Origin: Pleomorphovibrio marinus
Lineage (GTDB): Bacteria > Bacteroidota > Bacteroidia > Cytophagales > Cyclobacteriaceae
Direction of reading: 5' to 3'
Assembly (NCBI RefSeq): GCF_003347495.1
Contig: NZ_QCXY01000003.1
Coordinates: 496,001 to 560,000, forward strand
DNA length: 64,000 bases
In this document: piece after piece, positions 45,687-53,863 of the stretch
Layout: every line of letters starts with the position of its first letter
How positions within the stretch are numbered: the stretch's first letter is position 1
Position numbers and translations under genes: made by a program
Notes under the pieces: generated by a model
Database searches by the model: none
The model's input: only the letters and a program-made list of their open reading frames with translations
What the model was told of the DNA's origin: nothing

Positions 45687-48002
45687 TTACAAGGTTTCAA
45701 TCGAATAGACCTCTGCATTCTGCAGGTAAAATTTCAATCTGATAGTTCTCCCTGACAGTTGATTAAAATCAGCGTCCTGCCACTTCACCCTAGCCGATAT
45801 TTCATCCCCGGTAAGCGGCGCACACTCACCCTTTGAAAAGCCGGGGACGACCGAACCGCTCTCTTCCAACACTTCCACAAATACACTGCCTCCCTTTTTG
45901 GCAATATAATTCAATCGAAGCTGATCTCCTGCTACTTGCAGGGTTTTGGTGGTAGAGGAGCCGGCAACCTCATCACTCTGTAAGGCAAAATAGCCGTCGA
46001 GCCTGATTCGAATACGATACCAAGTGCGCTCTCCCCTGCCATGGGCATCCCCCACCTCCAGGTAGTGCCATAGCTCATCCCCCTCTCTATGCAATCCCTG
46101 GCAAGAGATCACCTCTGTATATTTGCCTTTGTCCACATAGTAAGTTTCTGTTATTATATTCCATTCGTCTCCGTCCCGGCTATGGGCAATGGCCACATTC
46201 CTGTCGTCCGAGTCCGCCAGATAAATCCAAGGGAAAGCGAGGTAGGTGTCCGGTGCATAGGGATATTTGACCACCCGGGTTCTATAAACCTGCTCATAGG
46301 AAGGGGCACCATGAGGAAGAATAAACTGTGACTCACCCTCCCCCGTGACCACGGGAAAGGGCGAATATTCAAAATAGGGTTCCTTCATTTTTTTAAACGG
46401 CCAAACGCGATAGGGATCCTCCGTCTCAAAACGCACCGATACCCGCTTTTGCGGGTTGACTGCTTCTGGATTATCAAAACTGGCATCCCGCTTCAGGTAG
46501 GTAACATACTTGGCCCGCTGATCGTCGTAAAAGGACTCAGCACTTCCACCCGACAAAAGTGGAAACATGGCTGTTTCATTCCTTCGCCAATGAAAAGCAT
46601 CCGGGGAAGTGTACAAATAAATCCCCCGACCAGAAAGATAGGCTGTCAACTTAAAGCGGGTACCATCACGATGCGCCTCTGGGCTGTCATCAATGAATAA
46701 ATCCCCACCCATAGGGTAATTGACCATTTCTACCGGCTTGCCATCGAATTTTAGTCCATCCCTTGTTTCATAAAGGTAAACCAGCCCTAGGCTCGAGTTG
46801 TAGTTTGCGGTCGCAATTCCAAGTTTTCGCTCTCCGTCTTGGACAAAGGTGATTCGCCACTCCCCATCCACCTTTTCAATGTCGGTCTTTTCGGCATCTT
46901 TAAGCTTCCAGGGCTTCATCACAATTTGGGCATTTTCCAAGGTCTCTAGTAGCCTATCATCCAAAAACAGGTGCTTTCGCTTTCCGAAGTTAAAAACAGA
47001 TACATCTTTTGTTTCATTGGAAAAGAGCAAGGGAGGACCGGTAGGAGTAGGCAAGGAATAGGCTGCATCGGAATAATTCCGGGAATAGGTTTTTGGTTGA
47101 AACCCATCTCGCCCGAAACGAAGAATATCCGAGACCCTAAATTCATCCAAAACTCCCGGCAAATCGGACTCTGCCTTCCGGCTTTGAAGTAGGGATACGT
47201 TAAACCGTTGTAGCAATTTTTGCTCCTCACTTAAATCTGCCCAATTCCTATCGGCGTTAAAGTTTTCCCTGGGACTCTCTATTGGTGGGAGAGGAGATTT
47301 TTTAAGGGTGGATGAAATTCCCTCAACCGTAAATCTACCATCTAAGAAGACCGACCCCTTTCCTTCACTATCTATTTGTATAGCCAAATGTGTAAAATCA
47401 TTCATCTTGGCAAACGCTTCCTTCCATTCAAAAATGGTCTTAATACCCCGGTAATGATTTCTTACCTCCAGCGTCTTTCCCTCATCTACAAAAAGGAGGC
47501 TGAATCCGGCATCAAGTCCTCTCCCCAAATCAAGCAAAAAAGCTTCTTCAGGCAACACATCACTGGGTTTCAACCAAAATTCAAAAGTAAGAGACGACCC
47601 AGCTAATGCCCGCAATAAATTCTCAGGAGCATAAGTAGGTCCCCACAATCCCGTTGGTACTCCGTCCGGCTGGCGTGGTACCAACGCTCCCCTTCCGGAA
47701 AATCCAGCGTAGATAACGTTATAGCCCTTTTGGGAGGAAAGGGCATTACCGAATTTTCCCTGTGCCAAGGAAGAAGAGGTGAGCCGCAAGTCGGCAACTT
47801 CGTACGGACTTGCATCCGTAATGGTGGCATTGGGATAAGCTTCCTCATCGAATAGCCAAAGCAAAACTGTATGCTTGTCCTCAAAAAAAAGGGAATCCTG
47901 ACCCTGTGCCTCCGGGTAATCTCCATTGCCTTGATGACAGGATGAATATAGGCTTAGCAAAAAAATGATGCAACCCAGGGGTTTGATTTTTAATTCCTTC
48001 AT
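45687..48002 (-). CDS. Lipoprotein with LamG-like and glycosidase-like propeller domains
   Basis: 771 residues from ATG 48002. The lipoprotein signal ends in LLSLYSSC (Cys21 or 22). Residues 50-230 look like a LamG/concanavalin domain (TVLLWLFDEE, LTFEFWLKP, HLAIQIDSEGKGSVFLDG). From about 330 onward repeated blade-like strands (GIATANYNSSLGLVYLYE, DGTRFKLTAYLSGRG, IYLADSDDRNVAIAHSRDG) resemble the GH32/GH43 or BNR propellers. I cannot assign catalytic residues. Probably a surface enzyme or binding protein for a marine polysaccharide. It is isolated, with long intergenic stretches on both sides. Confidence 0.72.
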   Translation of the reverse strand: MKELKIKPLGCIIFLLSLYSSCHQGNGDYPEAQGQDSLFFEDKHTVLLWLFDEEAYPNATITDASPYEVADLRLTSSSLAQGKFGNALSSQKGYNVIYAGFSGRGALVPRQPDGVPTGLWGPTYAPENLLRALAGSSLTFEFWLKPSDVLPEEAFLLDLGRGLDAGFSLLFVDEGKTLEVRNHYRGIKTIFEWKEAFAKMNDFTHLAIQIDSEGKGSVFLDGRFTVEGISSTLKKSPLPPIESPRENFNADRNWADLSEEQKLLQRFNVSLLQSRKAESDLPGVLDEFRVSDILRFGRDGFQPKTYSRNYSDAAYSLPTPTGPPLLFSNETKDVSVFNFGKRKHLFLDDRLLETLENAQIVMKPWKLKDAEKTDIEKVDGEWRITFVQDGERKLGIATANYNSSLGLVYLYETRDGLKFDGKPVEMVNYPMGGDLFIDDSPEAHRDGTRFKLTAYLSGRGIYLYTSPDAFHWRRNETAMFPLLSGGSAESFYDDQRAKYVTYLKRDASFDNPEAVNPQKRVSVRFETEDPYRVWPFKKMKEPYFEYSPFPVVTGEGESQFILPHGAPSYEQVYRTRVVKYPYAPDTYLAFPWIYLADSDDRNVAIAHSRDGDEWNIITETYYVDKGKYTEVISCQGLHREGDELWHYLEVGDAHGRGERTWYRIRIRLDGYFALQSDEVAGSSTTKTLQVAGDQLRLNYIAKKGGSVFVEVLEESGSVVPGFSKGECAPLTGDEISARVKWQDADFNQLSGRTIRLKFYLQNAEVYSIETL

Positions 48003-48199
48003 GCATTTGGAGTTAACGTGTATATCCATTAAATATACTGTAAACTAGGTAAAAAAGACCAATACCCTTGATATGCGGGCAGGGCTGTTAGTTCAACCTC
48101 CACTGATCCCACACCAAGCACCCATTTTCACAAATTTTGACCGATTTATGGTCATTGCGGGATTATACGCTTTAGCTTGAATTTTAAAACCGATAGGTG

Positions 48200-48216
48200 C
48201 GACCCCATTGGGGTCG
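48200..48216. repeat. GC-rich hairpin, possible dispersed element
   Basis: CGACCCC (48200-48206) pairs with GGGGTCG (48210-48216) around ATT. It sits in a short GC-rich patch inside an otherwise AT-rich intergenic region. Confidence 0.45.
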
Positions 48217-48391
48217 GGGCTTTCTCCTTTCGTATCCCACCTATCCCATGCTGTCTTCTCCAATGGTAGGTACCTGTCCGCAACGCATATCGACTGGGGG
48301 AACAAATCATAATTAAGCAATTTGCACATAAATCCAAAGTCTACGAACTTTAAACAAGCATAGAGGATACAGGCTTTTCCTGCTTAGCTTT

Positions 48392-48457
48392 AGGGAGGAA
48401 CCTACCATATAATAATGATTGCAGCTTTCAAGTTATTCCTAATGGGTAGGACTCCCT
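48392..48457. repeat. Two-helix inverted-repeat structure
   Basis: AGGGAG (48392-48397) pairs with CTCCCT (48452-48457), and CCTACC (48401-48406) with GGTAGG (48445-48450). The two 6-base helices are separated by an internal loop of GAA against A, enclosing 38 bases. This can fold as RNA or DNA on either strand. Confidence 0.4.
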
Positions 48458-48580
48458 GGCACCGCATGGGTTTGCATTCTTCTTTAATGACTGACCCCTA
48501 TATCTTCAAAACTCATTTTTGGTTATTTTCACCTGTTTTTTACTTAATTTTATAGTGGTTTTTACACCATTGTATTCCTT

Positions 48581-48849
48581 ATGCAATAAGTTCGAATTCG
48601 ACCCAAGGAAAAGCGAGTCTAATAAAACCAAACATGGAATTTACTTTGAAAAGGCTAAGGAACTCTGGAAAGATCCCGATAGGATTATATTTGAAGCTCG
48701 GACAAATAGATAAAAAGCGGTTTTTACTTATTGCCAAATTAGATGAACATATATGGTCAACCGTATATACCACTAGGAATAAAAAGATACGGAATATATC
48801 GGTCAGAAAATCAAGGGAAAATGAAAAAGAAATCTATTACAGCAGTTGA
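48581..48849 (+). pseudogene. Broken BrnT-family toxin
   Basis: Pieces in two frames reconstruct a BrnT toxin: KFEFDPRKSESNKTKHGIYF and EKAKELWKDPDRIIFEART in one frame, then IDKKRFLLIAKLDEHIWST and NISVRKSRENEKE in the next. The frame changes near 48696-48705 (extra A in acaaatagat). A second extra base at 48584 separates the likely ATG 48581 from the NKFEFD reading. The alternative of a start at ATG 48519 would add a hydrophobic leader unknown in BrnT. BrnT is a ribonuclease of type II toxin-antitoxin systems. Two frame breaks in a 90-residue gene indicate a pseudogene, or sequencing error if both can be refuted. Confidence 0.78.
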
Positions 48850-49063
48850 ATTTGACAAGAAATTTGAAAACGATGAGAATTTAGTGCCTTATCTGAAGGC
48901 GGATAAAATATCAAAACCTGGGTTAAAAGCCCGTAGGGTAAGTGTTGACTTTCCGGAATGGATGGTCAAAGAGCTTGATCAGGCTGCCTAAAAACTGGTG
49001 ATTACCCGACAAAGCCTGATCAAGGTCTTTATTTCCGAAAAACTCAAAGAAAACGCTATTTGA
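48821..49063 (+). pseudogene. Broken BrnA-family antitoxin
   Basis: An 80-codon BrnA-like frame starts at ATG 48821, overlapping the toxin end by 29 bases as in intact brnTA operons. It contains the DNA-binding part RRVSVDFPEWMVKELDQAA and, after an in-frame TAA at 48989-48991, KLVITRQSLIKVFISEKLKE and stop TGA 49061. The nonsense codon splits the ribbon-helix-helix. With the frame-shifted toxin next door, the pair looks dead. Loss of both partners together is consistent with harmless decay. Confidence 0.78.
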
Positions 49064-49176
49064 CAACTTTCATTACCCCCTGCATCCTTTTTATAATTTA
49101 CGATTGGGATAAAGCATCTGAATGATTATTGATTAATCCCCAATGGTTTGGGAATTTAACAAATAGATTGACCTAA

Positions 49177-49831
49177 TCAGCCACGGTTGCTTTCATGTCT
49201 GTGCTCCAAGTATATACCTGATCGCCAGGTCTGGGGTTGACCATCCAGGAACTTGGAATGGCTATATCCTTAATATTCATCCGGTAACTCCATTCCCACC
49301 AAAGGCAAGATGGTGGGTTCTATATCCACGTTCAGTACCATCTTGGAAAACGTGAAACATGGAATCTTCAATGCCTTCATTTACCTTCACTCCAAATTCC
49401 CCCTCAAACCCGGTCCTGTACCCTTCGTCTTTCAGAAGCTTTGGATAGCTACGGTACATGTATTCATCCTGCACAGGAGGCTTGCCAAAGGTAAAATCGT
49501 GCGTACGCTCATAAAGTCCCGTGAATAGGGAAGCCCTACTTGAGGCACAGATGGCTGTGGTCACAAAGGCATTTTCAAAATACAATCCCTCACTTGCCAG
49601 CTTATCCATATGCGGGGTGTGGATGATATCATTGTCGGCAAAGCCCAGGGCATCCCAACGCTGATCATCCGTCAGGATAAAGATGATATTTGGCTTTTCA
49701 TTTTCGGTACTTTTTTCCTTTTCCAGCGGCTGACAGCCCCAGAAAGCTAGCCCTAGAAAAAGGGCTGTTAGGGTTTTTGAAAATGGAAAAAGAAAATTAC
49801 TTTCTTTGTGAAATCGCATAGGAACCACCAT
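49177..49831 (-). pseudogene. Sulfatase pseudogene with large internal deletion
   Basis: The first 160 codons (49831 down to about 49350) read as a normal sulfatase lipoprotein start: lipobox FWGC, PNIIFILTDDQRWDALG, and the active-site signature CASSRASLFTG. After HVF(Q) the reading frame jumps. The other frame continues with MVLNVDIEPTILPLVGMELP and, past a TAA near 49271-49273, with GYSHSKFLDGQPQTWRSGI and YLEHRHESN, blocks that belong to sulfatase C-termini. So several hundred bases are missing between the two parts and the tail is truncated at 49177. In the original frame it ends at 49277. It starts at TAATG with the intact sulfatase upstream, showing an old two-sulfatase operon. Confidence 0.75.
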
Positions 49832-51435
49832 TAATTATTGGATACACTTTGGTCAATAAATTGCTGATTCAGTCCATCGGAATCCCCGTACTGCACCCGA
49901 AGTTCCTCCAATCGGGTATGTAGCATTTGTTGGATTTCCTTGTATTCCGGATCATCATAGATACTATTCATCTCATCGGGGTCCTTTTCCAAATCGTACA
50001 TCTCCCATTCGTCCACATCGTAGTAAAAATGAATCAGCTTGTACCTATCTGTCCTTACGCCATAATGCCTTTTTACATTATGAGGCCCTGGATATTCATA
50101 GTAATGGTAATAGATGGCATCCCTCCAAGGCACACTTTGTCCTGCTGCTACAGGCCGCCAAGACTCTCCTTGCATGTCTTCAGGGATTTCCACCCCTGCA
50201 TAATCCAGGATAGTAGGCGCATGGTCCAGGTTGAGCACCATTTCTTGCACCTCTGTACCAGCCTCAATTTCCTTGGGATACCTTACTAAAAGAGGAGTAC
50301 TGAGTGACTGTTCGTACATAAATCGCTTATCGTACCAGCCGTGCTCCCCTAGGTAGAATCCCTGATCCGAAGTATAAACCACCACCGTGTTATCCAAAAG
50401 CCCCTGCTCTTCCAGGTAATCCAACACTCTGCCTATGCCATCATCTACGGATTTCACAACCTTGAGGTAATCCCTTAAGTACCTGTGAAACATAAAATTG
50501 GCGAGTTCTTCCCCACTTGGAGGCTGTTTGAGGTATTGCTCACCTGGAGCACCTTGGCTTAGAAACTTTTCGTTGGCAGGACCATACACCTCGTTCCATG
50601 CCTCCATTTGCTCTTCACTCATCCTACCAAAAGGTGCAGGTAGACGGCTCTCCTCCCCGGTAAAGGGGTTCTTTTCAAATTTCATGTCCCAACCCCAGTA
50701 CATATTATTTACAATCTCCATTTCCTGCTCCCTGGCAGCACTGCCACGACCTTGGTAATCATCAAAGAAGTTGTGGGGAAAATCAAACTCCACATCCTCA
50801 TAGAGGGACAGGTACTTTTCCTCGGGCATCCAATTACGATGGGGGGCCTTTGTGTGGTAATTTATAGCAAATGGCTTAGTCCTATCCCAATCATTTTCCA
50901 GCCAATCCATGACAAACTGTGGGATCAAAGCCTCGCAGTGTCCTTCAAATTTCACTTCTTCTTCCCCATTCTTGATGAGTTCAGGATTGTAATAATTCCC
51001 CTGTCCGGGCAAGGTAAGGGAATAATCATACCCCTGTGGTTTCCCTGCCAAGTGGATCTTCCCTATAAGGGCAGTTTCATACCCCCCTGCCTGTAACAGC
51101 TTTGGATAAGTTTGTTGATCCCAGTCAAAAGGCGCCACGTTGTCGATCTTGCCGTTAATATGGCTGTATTTTCCCGTAAGCAGAACAGCCCGGCTTGGTG
51201 CGCAAATGGAATTAGTCACAAAACTGTTTCTAAAAAGTGCACCCTCCTTTGCCAAACGGTCCATGTTGGGAAAATAAGTGCTATCTAAAAGCCCATGCCC
51301 ATAGGCATGTAAAGCTTGCTGGGTATGATCATCTGTCATAATGTAAAGGATATTAGGCCGCCGTTCGGTCTCCTTTTCCTGGCATGACACTAAGAGGAAG
51401 CTTATAACAAAAACAATGATTGAAAATTTATCCAT
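49831..51435 (-). CDS. Secreted formylglycine-dependent sulfatase lipoprotein
   Basis: 534 residues. The lipobox is FLLVSC (Cys18). The metal site PNILYIMTDDHT begins the core, and the active-site signature CAPSRAVLLTG has the formylglycine Cys78. Later metal-ligand block VVYTSDQGFYLGEHGW and C-terminal DRYKLIHFYYD complete the family pattern. It hydrolyses sulfate esters on polysaccharides in the periplasm after Cys-to-formylglycine maturation by an FGE or anSME enzyme, not encoded here. It is upstream of the decayed sulfatase with a one-base overlap. Confidence 0.92.
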   Translation of the reverse strand: MDKFSIIVFVISFLLVSCQEKETERRPNILYIMTDDHTQQALHAYGHGLLDSTYFPNMDRLAKEGALFRNSFVTNSICAPSRAVLLTGKYSHINGKIDNVAPFDWDQQTYPKLLQAGGYETALIGKIHLAGKPQGYDYSLTLPGQGNYYNPELIKNGEEEVKFEGHCEALIPQFVMDWLENDWDRTKPFAINYHTKAPHRNWMPEEKYLSLYEDVEFDFPHNFFDDYQGRGSAAREQEMEIVNNMYWGWDMKFEKNPFTGEESRLPAPFGRMSEEQMEAWNEVYGPANEKFLSQGAPGEQYLKQPPSGEELANFMFHRYLRDYLKVVKSVDDGIGRVLDYLEEQGLLDNTVVVYTSDQGFYLGEHGWYDKRFMYEQSLSTPLLVRYPKEIEAGTEVQEMVLNLDHAPTILDYAGVEIPEDMQGESWRPVAAGQSVPWRDAIYYHYYEYPGPHNVKRHYGVRTDRYKLIHFYYDVDEWEMYDLEKDPDEMNSIYDDPEYKEIQQMLHTRLEELRVQYGDSDGLNQQFIDQSVSNN

Positions 51436-51766
51436 GGAATATTATTTTTTTCTATCCTGACAATTTAGCAAAGGTTTTTTCCCTGGCCTATAATTTAAAT
51501 AAAAACAAAACCGGGTGCCTAGTAAGCCACTTTCGTCGTTCGATGCGAAAAATTACCCCATCATACCCACAATTACAGTCAAATGCATTAGGCCTAGGAT
51601 TGACCTTAAAAAAACAACTTCCTTACCCCGTGACTTGCGTAAGATTATATCCCAAAAAGAATATCCGAAAGCAATTCTTGCACGTTTAGGGTTTTGAATT
51701 GCAACTAAAAACCCCTGATATACAAAACAATTATTCCAAATCCCTAAACACATAATCTAAGTCCAG
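51436..51766. other. Intergenic, no gene seen
   Basis: About 331 bases of moderately AT-rich DNA between the sulfatase start and the broken Uma2 gene. No motif, repeat or credible open frame was found. It should contain the sulfatase promoter. Confidence 0.5.
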
Positions 51767-52342
51767 TCAAAAACCAACTACAGCTTTGGATTCAATGAAG
51801 TCTCCAAAGGTAAAAAGTTTCGAAGGGATGTATTGGCCTTCCAACAGGGTATATGTCATGACAGTCCGCTCGTCAGGATGGATGATCCAATATTCCTTCA
51901 CACCAGAATCTTTATAGACCTCGTATTTGTTTTGAAGTTACTTTTTGTTGTTGCCGGGAGAAAGTATCTCAACAATCAAATCCGGTGGGCCAATGCAACC
52001 TAGCTCATCTAGTTTGCACTTGTCGCAAATCACGCAGATATCTGGTTGGACCACCGTATCTACATCTTCGTTTCTAGTGGATTTGATAGGTAGGCGTACA
52101 TCGAAAGGTGCTTCGTAAACTTCACAACTTTTCCCTTCCAAAAAATTAAAAATTTTAGCAAAAACCTTACCTGAGATTTTCTGATGGATTCTCCTAGGTG
52201 CGGCCGCAGCAGATCGAAAGACTTTGCCATGGATCAGCTCCACCATTTCTTCCAATTGCCATTCCAAATAATCGGCATAGGTATATCTTCCATAATCGGT
52301 GAATGGTTCTTTCACTTCATATTCTTTGCCTTTCTTATGCAT
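51767..52342 (-). pseudogene. Uma2-family endonuclease gene with in-frame stop
   Basis: The uninterrupted frame from ATG 52342 to the stop TGA 51769-51767 would be 191 residues, the normal Uma2 (DUF820) length. It is cut at 51940-51938 by TAA, where the family has a charged residue (SPGNNKK then stop then LQNKYEVYKDSGVKEYW). PD-(D/E)xK elements are present: VVQPDICVICD and PPDLIVEILSPG before the stop, EYWIIHPDERTV after. Both sides remain in the same frame, so one substitution (probably GAA to TAA) explains it. Uma2 proteins are putative nucleases of unknown biological role. A start at 52390 is possible. Confidence 0.72.
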
Positions 52343-52441
52343 ACAATCAATATAGCAAAACTTGATATGAATGCACCCACTTCCCTTCAAAATCTGGACG
52401 ATTACCAGACAAAAGTCGACTAAAATCCAGAGGTAAATTCT

Positions 52442-53863
52442 TTATATAATTTCCTCGTCAGGGAAAGCCTGCCACCCGGAAGTCTTTTCCACCACTAGGT
52501 TCCGGGCAAGATCGAACCGATGGGCTTCACTTTCATAAAAATGCATCATATACCCCGCCGTATTGACAAAGCAAATCAGGTCTCCAATTTCCGGATATTG
52601 GGGTAGGCTTATCTTTCTCTTCAATATCAACTCCTGTTCCAGACAATAGGCCCCGACGAAATACACTTCAGTTGGGCTGCCGGGTTTGGGATGTTGGGGG
52701 ATAAAGAGTGGGTCCAGCAGGTAATCAGCGCTGGAACTGAACATCTGGGTACGGTTCATTTCCAGGCCAACCAAGGTTCTACCCTCAGCATCCTTCTTCC
52801 TAAAGGCTACCCTCGCAATAGTGATCCCAGACTGGTCCAACAGCGATCTCCCCGGTTCAATCCTCAGCTCAATGTCCCGGTCTATAAGGTGTCTGTATAA
52901 TGGAGCACCCTCTTTAGCGGTAGTCAAAATAGCTTCGACAAAGCGGTCCTGAAACACTTCATTATAATAGGGATAAACCTTTGGCTCTCCCAGCAATTTA
53001 TTATCTACCTTTACCATTCCCAATGGATCTTTCTGAAAGGTGATTTCGTCAACTTCCGTCAGTAGTGAATCCCTCAAGACTTTATGGAAATTTTCCCACT
53101 CTTCAGAAGAAGCCAAGTAGTTCATCACTATCCCCCCTCCTATATCTATATACCTGGTCCTAAATCCATTATTTGCCAAGGCATCCGCAACATCTAGCGT
53201 CTGGGACAACGCTCCAGCCCGTTGTGGTATGCTGTATCCGTTTAGGTGAAAATGCAAGCCATGGTAGCGAAACTTGTGGTATTTCCCTGAATCGCCCATG
53301 GTAGAAGTAATTGTTTCACAAATTTCCTCACTATCAAACCCAAATCTCGAATACAACTTTTCTCCACCATACTCGAAACCGCTGACACGAAAACCAACCT
53401 GTAAAGTTCGGTTCATATCTACCAAAAGTTGATGAAGCAAATCACATTCATCCCAGTTATCCACTATAACGGGAATCCGGTTGGTGATGGCGTAGCCGAG
53501 CAATTCACGGTTTTTGACGGCAGCAGTCACGGTAATTTTTTCTGGGCTTAATCCTAACTCGATACACTCTTTCATCTCGTTCAAGCTTGCAGTATCTACT
53601 CCGAACCCGCATTCTTTGGCCGCCTTCACAAAACATTTACCCTTATTGGCCTTCCTGGCAAAAAACACCGTGCTGTTGAGCCGATATCGGCTAAACATAT
53701 CATTGTATCGTTGATAGTTTTGCCTAAATGGATGTATATTGAGCAGGTTTATTGGAGAACCATAGTTATCCAACCAGCTGTTTATCAGTAAAAAGTCACT
53801 TGTAATCTCCTTGATCCATGGATGGACAATAGGTGTTAACTTCGGCGGTGTGGTGTTTGGCAT
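52442..53863 (-). CDS. PLP-dependent fold-III decarboxylase (SbnH/DAP-decarboxylase-like)
   Basis: 473 residues from ATG 53863; a frame to 53971 overlaps the upstream gene further. PLP-binding Lys71 is in FFARKANKGK. Phosphate-binding YIDIGGGIV, the EPGRSL block, the active Cys region VGAYCLEQELIL and the closing TAGYMMHFYE follow, all in the order of alanine-racemase-fold decarboxylases. The family includes diaminopimelate, ornithine and arginine decarboxylases and SbnH of staphyloferrin B biosynthesis. The overlap with the FAD/NAD(P)-binding gene (68 bases) and the SbnA-like neighbour favour an SbnH-type role on a Dap-derived compound. Substrate unknown. Confidence 0.83.
   Translation of the reverse strand: MPNTTPPKLTPIVHPWIKEITSDFLLINSWLDNYGSPINLLNIHPFRQNYQRYNDMFSRYRLNSTVFFARKANKGKCFVKAAKECGFGVDTASLNEMKECIELGLSPEKITVTAAVKNRELLGYAITNRIPVIVDNWDECDLLHQLLVDMNRTLQVGFRVSGFEYGGEKLYSRFGFDSEEICETITSTMGDSGKYHKFRYHGLHFHLNGYSIPQRAGALSQTLDVADALANNGFRTRYIDIGGGIVMNYLASSEEWENFHKVLRDSLLTEVDEITFQKDPLGMVKVDNKLLGEPKVYPYYNEVFQDRFVEAILTTAKEGAPLYRHLIDRDIELRIEPGRSLLDQSGITIARVAFRKKDAEGRTLVGLEMNRTQMFSSSADYLLDPLFIPQHPKPGSPTEVYFVGAYCLEQELILKRKISLPQYPEIGDLICFVNTAGYMMHFYESEAHRFDLARNLVVEKTSGWQAFPDEEII

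Larger units (their letters stand above)
48003..48580. other. Intergenic region with structured repeat-like DNA
   Basis: About 578 bases between a minus-strand gene and a plus-strand pseudogene. It contains a hairpin at 48200-48216 and a long-range pair at 48392-48457. Open frames such as 48093-48329 look like translations of these elements rather than genes. This composition suits a non-coding dispersed element. Confidence 0.45.

Noticed and set aside
48093-48329. 78-codon frame in intergenic DNA
   Set aside because: It covers a GC-rich hairpin and has no recognised domain; more likely a translated repeat.
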